Origin: Ophiosphaerella korrae
Lineage: Eukaryota > Ascomycota > Dothideomycetes > Pleosporales > Phaeosphaeriaceae
Direction of reading: 5' to 3'
Assembly (NCBI GenBank): GCA_028456385.1
Contig: JALNQF010000015.1
Coordinates: 248,001 to 312,000, forward strand
DNA length: 64,000 nt
Below are positions 24,001 to 33,180 of this stretch, piece after piece; positions within the stretch are counted from its first letter, which is position 1, and every line of letters starts with the position of its first letter. The position numbers were made by a program, and so were the translations under genes. Under the pieces are notes generated by a model. The model had not been told where the DNA came from. It searched no databases and worked only from the letters and a program-made list of their open reading frames with translations.

Positions 24001-25098
24001 CCTGGGGAGGTGTCGGACTAGGAGAATTGGGATATTGAATGAGAGACGTCAAAAGATCCAGCAACCCAAAGGAAAGGAAGAGTGGGTTTGCGATGAACCA
24101 AGAGCAAGCTTCTAAGCTTGTGGCATGTCCCGCATATTTGAGAGATTACGACCCACCACTGCGCCCTGTAGCTGAACATCAACAAGGCAGCTTGGAGTCC
24201 ACAAAGACAACATGGCGTCCAATCGTCAACAACAATCTCAGCCTCAACACTGCTGAATTCGGCGAAGCACCAGCCGTAATTGGCAATGCTTGACGATTCG
24301 AAGCTAAATTCTAAGTTGCAGACTCCGTCAAGCGCGTGCTTCTTCCTTCGCGAATTGAAACTAGCATTTGCATAAAAAGTGGTGCCGAGAAAGAGACGAT
24401 ATTTGATTCAGGATGGCAGCTGAACAGCATGGCTTGAGGTTGGCCTATCAGAGGAGACTAGCCATGCACAGGAGAAGTAAGTGTAACCTAGATTCTCAGC
24501 CACCTAGTGCTTGCCCCTGCATTAGGGGTCAAAAATAGCATAATTAAATTGCTTCCTTCAAAGCTTGGCTTCGCGAGTTGCGAGATATGTTCACCGGTTT
24601 TGCCTCGGGTGATGTCTGTGGTCTTGTTCGCTGCCGTTCCAGATCTCAAGTCAACACTGAAGCGCGCACTTTGCAGCTTGCCGAATAGGTAGGCAGCACT
24701 GCACGACGCAGCCCGAATGTTGAGCATACTTGCCTGCGCGACGCTGCGCTTCAGCCGCTGAGTATCTTCGCTTTGTTCGTGTTCTTTTCCCAAGGCCTTT
24801 CTTCGGCTGCTGGCATTGGACTGGAATACCTGAATCTTGGATCCAGAAGCCGCATTACCAGCATTTGCGGAATGGCCGAAGTGGAGCGTGATGGCGGGCT
24901 CTGCAGCTGTGGTCGATGGTAGACGGAGGACTTCCGCCGTTGGAATTCATTGGCTCAATGTGAGCCTCGGGAGATGAAAAACAAGTTGCGTGCTTGCCAT
25001 GTGCTCACTGAATTTGTCAGCAACTCCACGACAAGAGGTGGAAAACACGATTATAAGTCACAATACCTTCATCATGGCGCTCAGCAAGCTTGCTCACC
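24001..25098. other. divergent intergenic region, 1.1 kb
   Basis: Upstream region of the membrane protein gene (minus) and the DsbA-like gene (plus). Open frames of 60-101 aa show no features. Nothing else seen. Confidence 0.5.
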
Positions 25099-25828
25099 AT
25101 GACGAATTTCCAAATCAACGTCGTGTCGGATACTGTGTGCCGTAGGTAGCATTCCAACTCGCCGCATCATGAGACATGCTTATGGAAACACAGCTTGGTG
25201 TTATGTCGGCAAGAAGCGGCTTGAGAAGGGCATTGCCGCGTACAAGGAGAAATACCCAGGCTCCAACGACACCTTCTCGACCAACTGGTTTCCTTTCTAT
25301 CTGGACCCAAGTGCGCCAAAGAGCATCGACAAGCAAGAGCGGTACGAGTCAAAATTTGGCAAAGAGCGTGCAGCAATGATGCAAGAACGTCTCTCCCAGA
25401 TTGGAAGAGCCGAGGGTATCGAATTCAAATATGGCGGCAGAACGGGCAATACTCGGGATTCCCATCGCCTGATCCAACTCGGGAAAACGAAGGGTCCTCA
25501 GGTACAGACACGCGTCATTGAAGAATTATTCGCTGCCTATTTCGAGAACGAAAAGGACATCACAAGCCAGGATATCCTGATCGAAGCTGGTGTCAAGGCC
25601 GGACTAGATAAAAACGAAGCTATCGAATGGTTGCAGAGCGGAAAGGGAGGCTCTGAAGTCGACAAAGAGGTGCAAAATGCGGTCGAACAGAATATCAGCG
25701 GTGTGCCAAATTTCACAGTCAATGATCGCTTTGAGCTTGGCGGAGCGCAGGAGCCGGCAAATTTCGTTCAGCTTTTTGAGCGTTTGAAGAGACAGGAGGG
25801 TAGCCTTGAAGTAAGTTACAGAATTTAG
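25099..25828 (+). CDS. DsbA-like thioredoxin-fold oxidoreductase (FrnE family)
   Basis: Two exons (25099-25141, 25194-25828) encode 225 residues. The N-terminus MTNFQINVVSDTVCPWCYVGKKRL contains the CPWC active site of the FrnE/2-hydroxychromene-2-carboxylate isomerase branch of the DSBA superfamily. The intron (25142-25193) splits the proline codon inside CPWC. Later blocks NTRDSHRLIQLG, LFAAYFENEKDI and GVPNFTVNDRFELGGAQEPANF (cis-Pro loop) are typical. It probably catalyses thiol-disulfide or glutathione-linked chemistry in the cytosol; the substrate is unknown. A gtaagt lies at 25811 just before the stop, so a further 3' intron (acceptor near 25890) is possible but less likely. An upstream ATG at 25075 is out of frame. 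Confidence 0.88.
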
Positions 25829-26155
25829 ACATTGCCGAATTCTCTAATTAAGACCACTCTGCCTGCCCTGTAACCCCCACTTCTCCTAGCATGATATCTT
25901 ATTACCCTCGGCTATTACCCTTCTCACAGCGTGCGGCTTCCGGAAAATTGAAGCTTGTCCGACACAAACGACAAGGGTATACCCCACAATGGACCATCTC
26001 CGCTTCCACATGCAGCAGCTCGGAAGCTCCTTGTCCGCCATTATGGCAGGCCTTATTTGCTCTTGAATAACTTTATCATAACCTCCGGACTCGATATATA
26101 AACCTTGGTACGCTGACACATTTATGACTTGATCGTGAAATCGACAACCGCAAGC
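25829..26155. other. intergenic, 327 bp
   Basis: Promoter region of the GH5 gene. A TATA-like atatataaa lies near 26094, about 60 bp upstream of the start codon. Confidence 0.5.
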
Positions 26156-27785
26156 ATGAAGATCATTCTGCAACTTGCTTTGGCTTCATCAGCATGCAGT
26201 CTCACGGTTCCTAGAGGCAGTACTAATCGCCGTGGCGACGGTCAAGATGATTTTGTCTTCGTCAAAGGTTTGAGGCTGTATGATTCGAAAGGGCTACACT
26301 ACGTCACCGGTACCGCCTACTATTCTGCACTCTGACCCAATATTGGAGGCTAATTCGCGATACAGGGATGAACTACTGGGCTTGCATGAATTTGGCAGCC
26401 GATGCATCCGCTGGAGGTAATTACTCTCGCCTCACCATCGAGCTGGATCAGATGGCCGCCAAAGGTATCAATCATCTTCGCATCATGGCTTCCTCTGAGG
26501 GTGCGCCGACGCCACAGCCTTTTAGAATGAATCCACCTCTTATGCAGGCTCCGGGCCAGTACAACGAGCCCATTTTCAAGGGCTTGGATATATGTCTCGC
26601 CGAAATGTCCAAACGCGGTATGCGAGCGACCATGACACTAAATAACGAGTGGCAATGGTCGGGTGGCTTTGCTCAATACGTCAACTGGGCAAATGGGCCA
26701 GACGCAGGCGGGATTCCCTATCCATCTTCTTGGAATCTATCCGCGTCACCCCAACGTGAAACGCCAGGAACTGGCTGGGGCAGCTATACAACGCAAGGAA
26801 TCGATGCTGAGCCCTATAATGTTTTCACAGACTATGCGAACCATATCTACGACAACCAGTTGGCAGAGAACTTCTACAAAGCTCATATCAAGACAGTCAT
26901 GAGCCGACGTAATACTATTAACGGGCGGTTATATACTGAGGATCCTACCATCATGACATGGCAGTTGGCCAACGAACCCCAAGCATCAAGTCCAATTTAC
27001 GACGAATTTTACCTAAAGCCAAACCCTCAGGACCTTCTCTTTCCCTGGATAGCTCGAATATCGTCTTACATTCGGTCATTGTCCTCAAAACAACTCATAA
27101 GCGTTGGGTTAGAGAGCAAACAGGGTGAATATTACTTCAAGCAAGCACATAATTTCTCGACTGTAGATTATGCAACAACCCATTGCTGGGTACAAAATTG
27201 GAATTTCTATGATATGGTCAGTACCAATGTTTCCTTATTATTCATGTACGATGATCACTAATGTTGAATCTTCACCTTTGCAGAACGATCCCAGTCCCGA
27301 GAATTTGCAGCGAGCCAAAGATTTTGCTGTAGCCTTTATACGCAACTCAAGTCAGTGGGGTAAAGACATTAAACGCCCAATATTTCTTGAGGAATTCGGC
27401 TTAGCCAGGGATAATTGGCAGAATAAGATGAAGGAATATCCATATCTGAGCAGCGCTACTACAACAAATAAGGATGCGTACTTCAAGGTGAGTCCTGATA
27501 GTCCCTACTAATAGTACAACACCTGACTTTTCGTAGACAATCATTGGAACTGTCATGGACGAATTTCGTAATGGGGGAGCTTATATAGGGACATCTCCTT
27601 GGGCGTATGGTGGTGTCTTCCGCCCTGAGACCCAAAAAGCTAATGAATTCGGAATGGTATGGGCTGGGGATCCACCTCACGAAAGCCCCGGCTGGTACGA
27701 TCTGTATGATACTGACTCGGCGATGGATATTGTCCATGACCAGCAGAAGACAATTGCGGAGTGGATTAGCCATACTCCAGAATGA
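26156..27785 (+). CDS. secreted GH5 (subfamily 7-like) beta-mannanase
   Basis: Four exons (26156-26309, 26366-27216, 27284-27487, 27537-27785) encode 485 residues. A signal peptide (MKIILQLALASSACS) is followed by a TIM-barrel GH5 catalytic domain without a carbohydrate-binding module. Key motifs are GMNYWACMNL at the start, NHLRIMASSEG, LNNEWQWSGGFAQY, TWQLANEP (acid/base Glu) and RPIFLEEFG (nucleophile Glu). This pattern is that of fungal endo-1,4-beta-mannosidases and related GH5_7 enzymes, which cut plant mannans or galactomannans outside the cell. Introns 26310-26365, 27217-27283 and 27488-27536 all have good branch sites. It borders the degraded transposon block on its 3' side. Confidence 0.93.
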
Positions 27786-28069
27786 AGAGCGGAATGCACA
27801 CACCCAGTGATAATATTCAATCTGTCCGTACGCGCCAGCCCAAACTGATGGACGAGCTGTCACGCACGGTATTAGGGGTAGGAGGACGCACAGGCCTAAG
27901 GGCCTATGCGCAGAAACCTATATACATACAACACCTATCTCAACTACGTACGATAGACATAATCAAGAACGTTACCTACTTTCCTTACTTACCGTACGCT
28001 AGCGTATACCTTGCTTCCCTGCAAGCCTTTGCGGCAGACAAAGCCCCATCAACAGAAAGACTATATTAC

Positions 28070-28262
28070 GTAGTTCTTGAGATATAGTAAGATAATCAAT
28101 ACGCAAAATTAGGGGCCAAAATATTATATTTAAGGAACGATTAAACTAGTTAACTAAAGAATTTAAAGAAAGACTCGAAATAGGTATAAGAGGCTATCCT
28201 TAAGTTTTCTAATTATTTTATAGAGCCGTTATTAAGATTTAATACGCTATTTTTCTACTTTA
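28070..28262 (+). repeat. diverged repeat copy related to 29932-30150
   Basis: This stretch aligns along its length with 29932-30150. Shared landmarks in the same order are ttcttgaga, agtaagat, atcaata, ggggc, aaaat, ataagaggctat and ttaaga. Many differences are C/T or G/A, as expected after RIP. It is a partial copy of the MITE-like element at 29767-30172. Confidence 0.7.
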
Positions 28263-28767
28263 TTAGTGTATTTTGCGGGGCGCTGCTTGCTTGCCAAACA
28301 CGTTACCCTATAACTAGCTGTGAATGATACTCTTCTAAAAGGTATATAAGCTTATATACTTAATTAAACTATACTAAATAGAAGTAAACATATTTGAAAT
28401 CAAACAGTACTCATCTTCTGTTGATAGTTTAGTCGAGTTAGGCGGCCTGTCTCTATTTTGTGCTAGGCTTATAGGAAGAGATTGTGTTGCGAGGAGTAGC
28501 ACGCTATACTACAAGCTACTATAATTACGTTCTACGAGCTCCCTGTAGGATAATCTTTATAAGCTCGTATTTGCCGAGCTCAGCTATATAAGAGCTTCGT
28601 CTATAGATACTAATAATCAATGATCGGTCTCCCTTTCCTTCCTAAGCTCGATTCTCCCTTCACAGATTGTGCTTGCCGGTGGCTTGGCTCAGATGCTCAG
28701 GGACTGATAGCTACCCATAATCGGTTGTAAAAGCAATTTACACCCGCCATAAATTTGTATTGGTCTC

Positions 28768-29115
28768 ATGGTTCGACTGCTCTCATATTTGGCTGACTAT
28801 TTGGTTCATTTAGTTGCAGTTAGCCTTTGGACCTTAGAACCTAAGACAGAGTCCAGGGACGACTCAAAGGAAGACACTGAGAAAGACAAGGAGTCCAGCA
28901 AGGAAAAGGAGTTAGAAACCAACGGAAAGAGTGCTGGCGACAAGCACGAGGCAGACGAAAAGGCTGATGCAAAGCCCGACAAGTAAGCCGACAAAGGCGA
29001 GCTTGTTGAGGAGAAATCTAAGGTAGGGAATTCTAATGACAAAGGTGAGACCATGGATAGGAAGCCCGACCGCCCAAAGGCTAGCGAGAAGGAGCCGCGA
29101 GGAAGAAGGAGCTAA
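28768..29115 (+). pseudogene. remnant of a Lys/Glu/Asp-rich coding sequence
   Basis: An open frame rich in Lys, Glu and Asp runs from 28768 to a TAA at 28984-28986. It then continues in the same frame with the same composition (ADKGELVEEKSKVGNSND...KPDRPKASEKEPRGRRS) to a TAA near 29113. The TAA lies in the context AAG-TAA, where a CAA would fit, as in the other RIP stops here. No family recognised. Confidence 0.45.
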
Positions 29116-29766
29116 AGCAAGCGGCTACTGCAAATAGACAACCCAGACGCAATTGTTGATGGTAGCGTAGAGAATTACGATCCCTTCTTAGGCACTGCAC
29201 ATGAGTTCGTTGATGCACGTTATAGGGTGTGGTTTCATTGGCGCGATAAATTGAAGAAGTGGAGTACGGTATCGGATAGCACACTTAGTTATAGAAGGGA
29301 TTGGGAATGGGCGGAGGACTTTTCAGTTGCTAACACAGTATTTAGATATAATTTTCCTGTTGTTTTGTCCTTGAGGTGTCCCTTTATCTATCTAGATCCT
29401 AGTCGGTATAAAATAATACAAGGCTCTCCTTGTGTCACTCTCCACGTGTCGGGGATAGAAAGGAAAAAGCTTTTTTGGTACATGAGGAACATGTAATGCA
29501 TTGTTATAGATGAAAGTATCTGCGCCCTACTCTTTGCCAGTGATGACACATTAGCATACCCGTAGCGAAATTAGTGCATCAAGAATAATTTAAGGACTGC
29601 GTTCAGTATGGAAATGATCACTCAATAAGACTGAAAGCACGTATAGCCTCTCCGATCTGTCTTGGAACTTGAAATGGAATAAATAATCATTGAAGAGCGC
29701 CGAGGACGAAAAAGTGGCGACTTACCCTTCAAGTCTTCTTCCATTACCCATAACGTGGTTTGCAAG

Positions 29767-30172
29767 CGAGCCGCCATTACAAGCGAGCCGTCACCCCAAA
29801 ACAACACCAAAAAAGTTGAAAAACAGCCTCTTGAATCTTAGCAACAGCTCTATAAAACAAACTAAAAATTTTATGTCAACTTTGTATGCCTATCTTAAGA
29901 CTAAAACTATAGTTTGAAAAGAATATATTAAGTGGTTCTTGAGATAAAGTAAGATGATCAATAAATCTAGAAAATTGGGGGCTAAAATAATATATCTTGC
30001 GAACAATAGAACCTATAAAGCTAAGAATTTTGAGATGAACTTAGTATATATATAAGAGGCTATACTTAAATTTTTGGAGTAGTTTATACGGCTGTTGCTA
30101 AGATTCAAGAGGCTGTTTTTCAACTTTTTTGGTGTTGTTTTAGGGTGACGGCTCGCTTGTAATAGCGGCTCG
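29767..30172. mobile_element. MITE-like element with long terminal inverted repeats
   Basis: The left end (from cgagccgccattacaagcga at 29767) is repeated in reverse complement at the right end (to gcggctcg at 30172). The match covers the first 80 bases or so with few differences, including the A-rich run and the segment aacagcctcttgaatcttag. It is weaker over the next 50 bases. The total is about 406 bp with no coding capacity, consistent with a non-autonomous DNA transposon. A short duplicate of the end (aagcgagccg) occurs twice inside each arm. A clear target-site duplication was not seen. Confidence 0.75.
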
Positions 30173-30244
30173 AACTTGGGTATACAAAAAATGCGTAACT
30201 AGGTAGTCCCCAAGCCACCAGATATCTTTAATTTTGTCCCTCAT

Positions 30245-30297
30245 CCCTCCCCCTTCTCCCCCTCCCCCTCCTACTACTACTACTACTACTACTACTA
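30245..30297. repeat. C-rich tract followed by (CTA)9 microsatellite
   Basis: Four C runs (30245-30247, 30249-30253, 30258-30262, 30264-30268) give a G-quadruplex-type pattern on the minus strand. They are followed by nine CTA units at 30271-30297. The last CTA is the stop codon (TAG, minus strand) of the ruined gene at 30295-31300. Confidence 0.85.
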
Positions 30298-31300
30298 TTC
30301 CCCTAGCCCTTTATCACCTCCGAATCTTCCTACCGTAGCCCAATCTAACTTACTTCCCCACGTATTGTCCAGCGCCGTGCCTTCCCACACCGGCCATTTC
30401 GTTCCCACAGGCTTGCACCCTAGACCGCCCCCAGAAATCCAATACCCCGCTACCTCAACCGCAAAACAAAGCTTATCTAGCAAAGCGTTTACCGCCGTCA
30501 AAGCTAGTATGTCGATTTTGCTACTTGAGGAGGTTGACTTAGAGGTTAGGTTTACGGTAGGTTGAGCACCGTATAGCAGTTGGTCAACAGTGCCGGAGAC
30601 GACTTCGCGGGCCTTGATAAAATTAAGAAGGAGGTTGGTTAGATCGGTATTTATATATTTAATAGCGGAGAGGACAATTTTAGTGTAATCGGGAAAATTA
30701 AACTGTGTTAAGAGGAATCAAATTAGCATGCGTTTAGATTGGGGGAAATTAAATAAAGGAAATAGAAGAGGAGAAAAGAGAAAGAGGGAGAGGACGGGGA
30801 CTATAGACGAACCTGGAAACATCCATTACTAAAACCCCATGCGCTAACGTTGCCCACGCGTTAATAGAACCGCACAATTATAATCAGTCGCTCCCTCTCT
30901 TCGCTCGAAGGTCCAATCGTCTGTTTGTTAAGCTGCTTGCACATATACCGCGCAAATTTAGCCCACAAGATAGTATACTACTTGCGGACCGCATCGGTCA
31001 TTGTAACTTCCCCCAAACTACCGTCGTCAGTCTACATAAAGAATTTAAATAGGACAGCCTTAACTGTAAAATCTTCGTATGTTATCTTGAAATATTTATA
31101 GCTATACTCTACAACTGTATGCATAATTAGCATATTATTAGTATAGTTTACAATAATACCAACGCTACCTTCAGCGAGAACATAATCTATACCATGTTTC
31201 CTACTATAGTCGACCTATTTACAGACGAATAGAAGGCAGTTAGTTATAGGTCTCAAGTTACAGAAAGTAGACGAAGATTTGCAGCTAGAAGTTGTACAGT
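30295..31300 (-). pseudogene. RIP-mutated gene remnant, family unknown
   Basis: One minus-strand frame can be followed from about 31300 to 30813, then, after a plausible intron (30703-30812, acceptor cttaacacag), from 30702 to a stop at 30295. The frame reads like protein (GIDYVLAEGSVGIIVNYTNN, YTILWAKFARYMCKQLNK, KAREVVSGTVDQLLYGAQPT, VAGYWISGGGLGCKPVGTKW). It is broken by four stops at 31215, 31032, 30978 and 30861, each TAG or TAA where Gln fits. The last exon (30295-30702) has no stop. A further frame upstream (to about 31510) may belong to the same gene. I cannot name the family; a transposon-borne or subtelomeric helicase-type protein is a guess only. Confidence 0.6.
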
Positions 31301-31684
31301 AATAACATTATTCTAGAGCTTTTCTGCTTAAGTAAATATAGTAGATAGATTAATATAGAGACTCCTGTAAGCCTTATTAAAAGCGATAAGATTCCTCAAT
31401 CGTGTAGCAACACTGTATGCTGATAGAAGAGGTCAAGGGGCAGACTTAAATCCTTGTCTAGTAGGTTGAGGTGCATTATATCCAATAACAGTAGCTCTAG
31501 TAGTTTGTGCTCAAGTAGTTGTATAAGAAGTACTGCGTGTAAATTGTACAGCTTTTATAAAACCAGCATCCTCTCGCGTAGTGTTCTAAGAGGCTCCTTA
31601 TATTAATTTTATAGGCTCTATGTTAGGCTTCGGCGCCTACAAGGCCTGCAGGGCTGTAGTGGTATTGCGATTAACGCATACCGA

Positions 31685-31818
31685 GCCGAGTGCCAAGGGC
31701 CAGTGAGCCTTTGTAACGATATATACTGTTCTACTCCGGTATTCAACGTTGTTGAATACTTATCTACCTTTTTGGGTTTGTTTGGCGCAGTGGAGTAGAG
31801 CTGCGGTCTAACAGCGAA
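31685..31818 (+). repeat. left terminal inverted repeat
   Basis: Pairs in reverse complement with 32660-32783. Its inner edge ends near gctgcggtctaacag, where the kinase fragment begins. Confidence 0.8.
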
Positions 31819-32301
31819 TGCCTAGTAGAACGCAACGATATTTGGATAATACAGTTTTAAATGAAGTTACAGCTTAGTAACAAACTGCAAGCAGGGGTTA
31901 GTGTATTATACATAATAAGGCATATTTAGCCTTGATACCTTCTGCGCCACCTTCCTAATTTCCATTTTGGACTTTACGGTTTTCATAGCGACAGTCCTGC
32001 GGGACGCGTGGGCAGGGTCAACTTGCTATGCTTGCCAGCAAATTGCGAAGCCTCCACGACCGAGCTGCTTCTCCATTTGGTACTGTAGCCCAGCAGGGTC
32101 ACACACCAGCGCGGGAGGTGGGTCGGCGTAGGTCGTCAGCATGTTGGGTCTTCTATATGAACTTGTGTTGTTTGTTGTCTTGAACGTCTGCTGGACACTC
32201 ACATAGGCTGAAGGCTTAGCCGAATTCGAACAAGGATTTTTCCGGCAATAGAGGTAGTTACCCAGGGTCGAGTTATCACCTCCGCGGTGTTGCTCTTGCA
32301 T
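31819..32301 (-). pseudogene. captured Polo-like kinase N-lobe fragment, RIP-mutated
   Basis: The minus-strand frame starting at 32301 leads into QYQMEKQLGRGGFAICW, a kinase Gly-rich loop of the Polo type. After a TAG at 32026 (Gln position) it continues with RRTVAMKTVKSKME, which contains the ATP-binding Lys. An intron (31885-31938, gtatca...ttgcag) follows, then FVTKL-stop-LHLKL-YYPNIVAFY-stop-AFAV, the alphaC region of PLKs (family form resembling FVTELQIHSKL...HPNIV). The three stops (32026, 31867, 31822) all fit CAG/CAA to TAG/TAA. The fragment ends where the left TIR begins. It retains the intron, so it was taken as genomic DNA, not from cDNA. It cannot make a working kinase. Confidence 0.7.
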
Positions 32302-32659
32302 GCAGTTACTGTAGTAACATACACTAGACGTATATCGTTAGCGTAGATACTATATTGCTAAGCTTAGTTTAGGTTATGCAATAGTAAACCTTACATCAGG
32401 AAAAGTGTTTGCGTTGAAAAATCAACGGCTAGCGACCATACAACGCCTGCAATGTCACTCCTATGGCCCCAATGACTGCTACGGCTGCGATAGTTGCTGT
32501 ATTATAGTTATAGTTATATATACAGTACAACATATAGAAGACGACGAGGGCTTTAAAATAAGAGTTTTTTTTATTAAGTTCTGACCACAGGAAAAATCAA
32601 TATCAATCACTAAAGAGTTGAACTTTGATGTTGCTTGCCAAAGATTTTTCTCGCTAAAT

Positions 32660-32783
32660 GTTAGAATGCAGCTCTATTCCACTACGGCAAACAACCAAAA
32701 ATGGTCGAATAATCAACAACGTTGATTACTGGAGTAGAATAGTATATATTGTCCAAGAACCCTCAAGGCCCTTAGCCTTCGGC
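32660..32783 (-). repeat. right terminal inverted repeat
   Basis: Reverse-complement partner of 31685-31818. Confidence 0.8.
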
Positions 32784-32833
32784 TTGCGCGCTCGCGCAGC
32801 TCTAGCCTGTAGCCTGACGCTAAAGCTCTAGCG

Positions 32834-32915
32834 CATCCCTATCAAAGTTTGGCGAATCAGAGCATAGCAGCTAATGTGATCTAGAGCCGTAATTGGTCAA
32901 ACTTTGATAGGGATG
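32834..32915. repeat. perfect 18-bp inverted repeat, hairpin-like
   Basis: The sequence catccctatcaaagtttg at 32834-32851 recurs as its exact reverse complement at 32898-32915, with a 46-nt spacer. The match extends a few bases further imperfectly (gcg/tgc outside, g-c inside). It may be a tiny MITE or the two ends of a deleted DNA transposon just outside the 1.1-kb TIR element. Confidence 0.8.
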
Positions 32916-33180
32916 TGCTCCACCATGCGAAGGCACTGTAGGTATCTGACGGAGCCCAGACTGCTATTTGAGGTGAGGCTAGCGCTGCATTGATACCATG
33001 CATGTCAAAGGGCACATAGTTGAGTTGAAATAAGTAGATTATGGGTTATGATATCAAGATTACACACAGACCTAGGTGTCTATGCCAAATTACCTACCAA
33101 CACCACGCCATGCAATGAAACAAATTTTCGTGCCGTATTTTCGTGGACACGTAGTTAGGTCCTCAAACATGTCTCTACAC

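Larger units (their letters stand above)
31685..32783. mobile_element. 1.1-kb TIR element carrying a kinase gene fragment
   Basis: The ends 31685-31818 and 32660-32783 are inverted copies of each other over about 125 bp. Shared blocks in order are gccga, aagggcc, atatatact, tctactcc, tcaacgttgttga, gtttg, agtgga and tagagctgc. Between them lies a minus-strand fragment of a Polo-like kinase gene with its own intron, and no transposase. This is the arrangement of a Pack-type (gene-capturing) non-autonomous DNA transposon. Differences between the arms are mostly C/T and G/A. Confidence 0.75.
27786..33180. other. AT-rich, RIP-degraded transposon block
   Basis: About 5.4 kb with no intact gene and strong TA enrichment over much of its length (27.9-32.6 kb). 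Former coding frames can be followed on the minus strand at 30295-31300 and 31819-32301, and on the plus strand near 28768-29115. Their in-frame stops are almost all TAG or TAA where Gln (CAG/CAA) would fit. CA-to-TA change is the hallmark of RIP in ascomycetes. The individual elements are listed separately. Confidence 0.8.
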
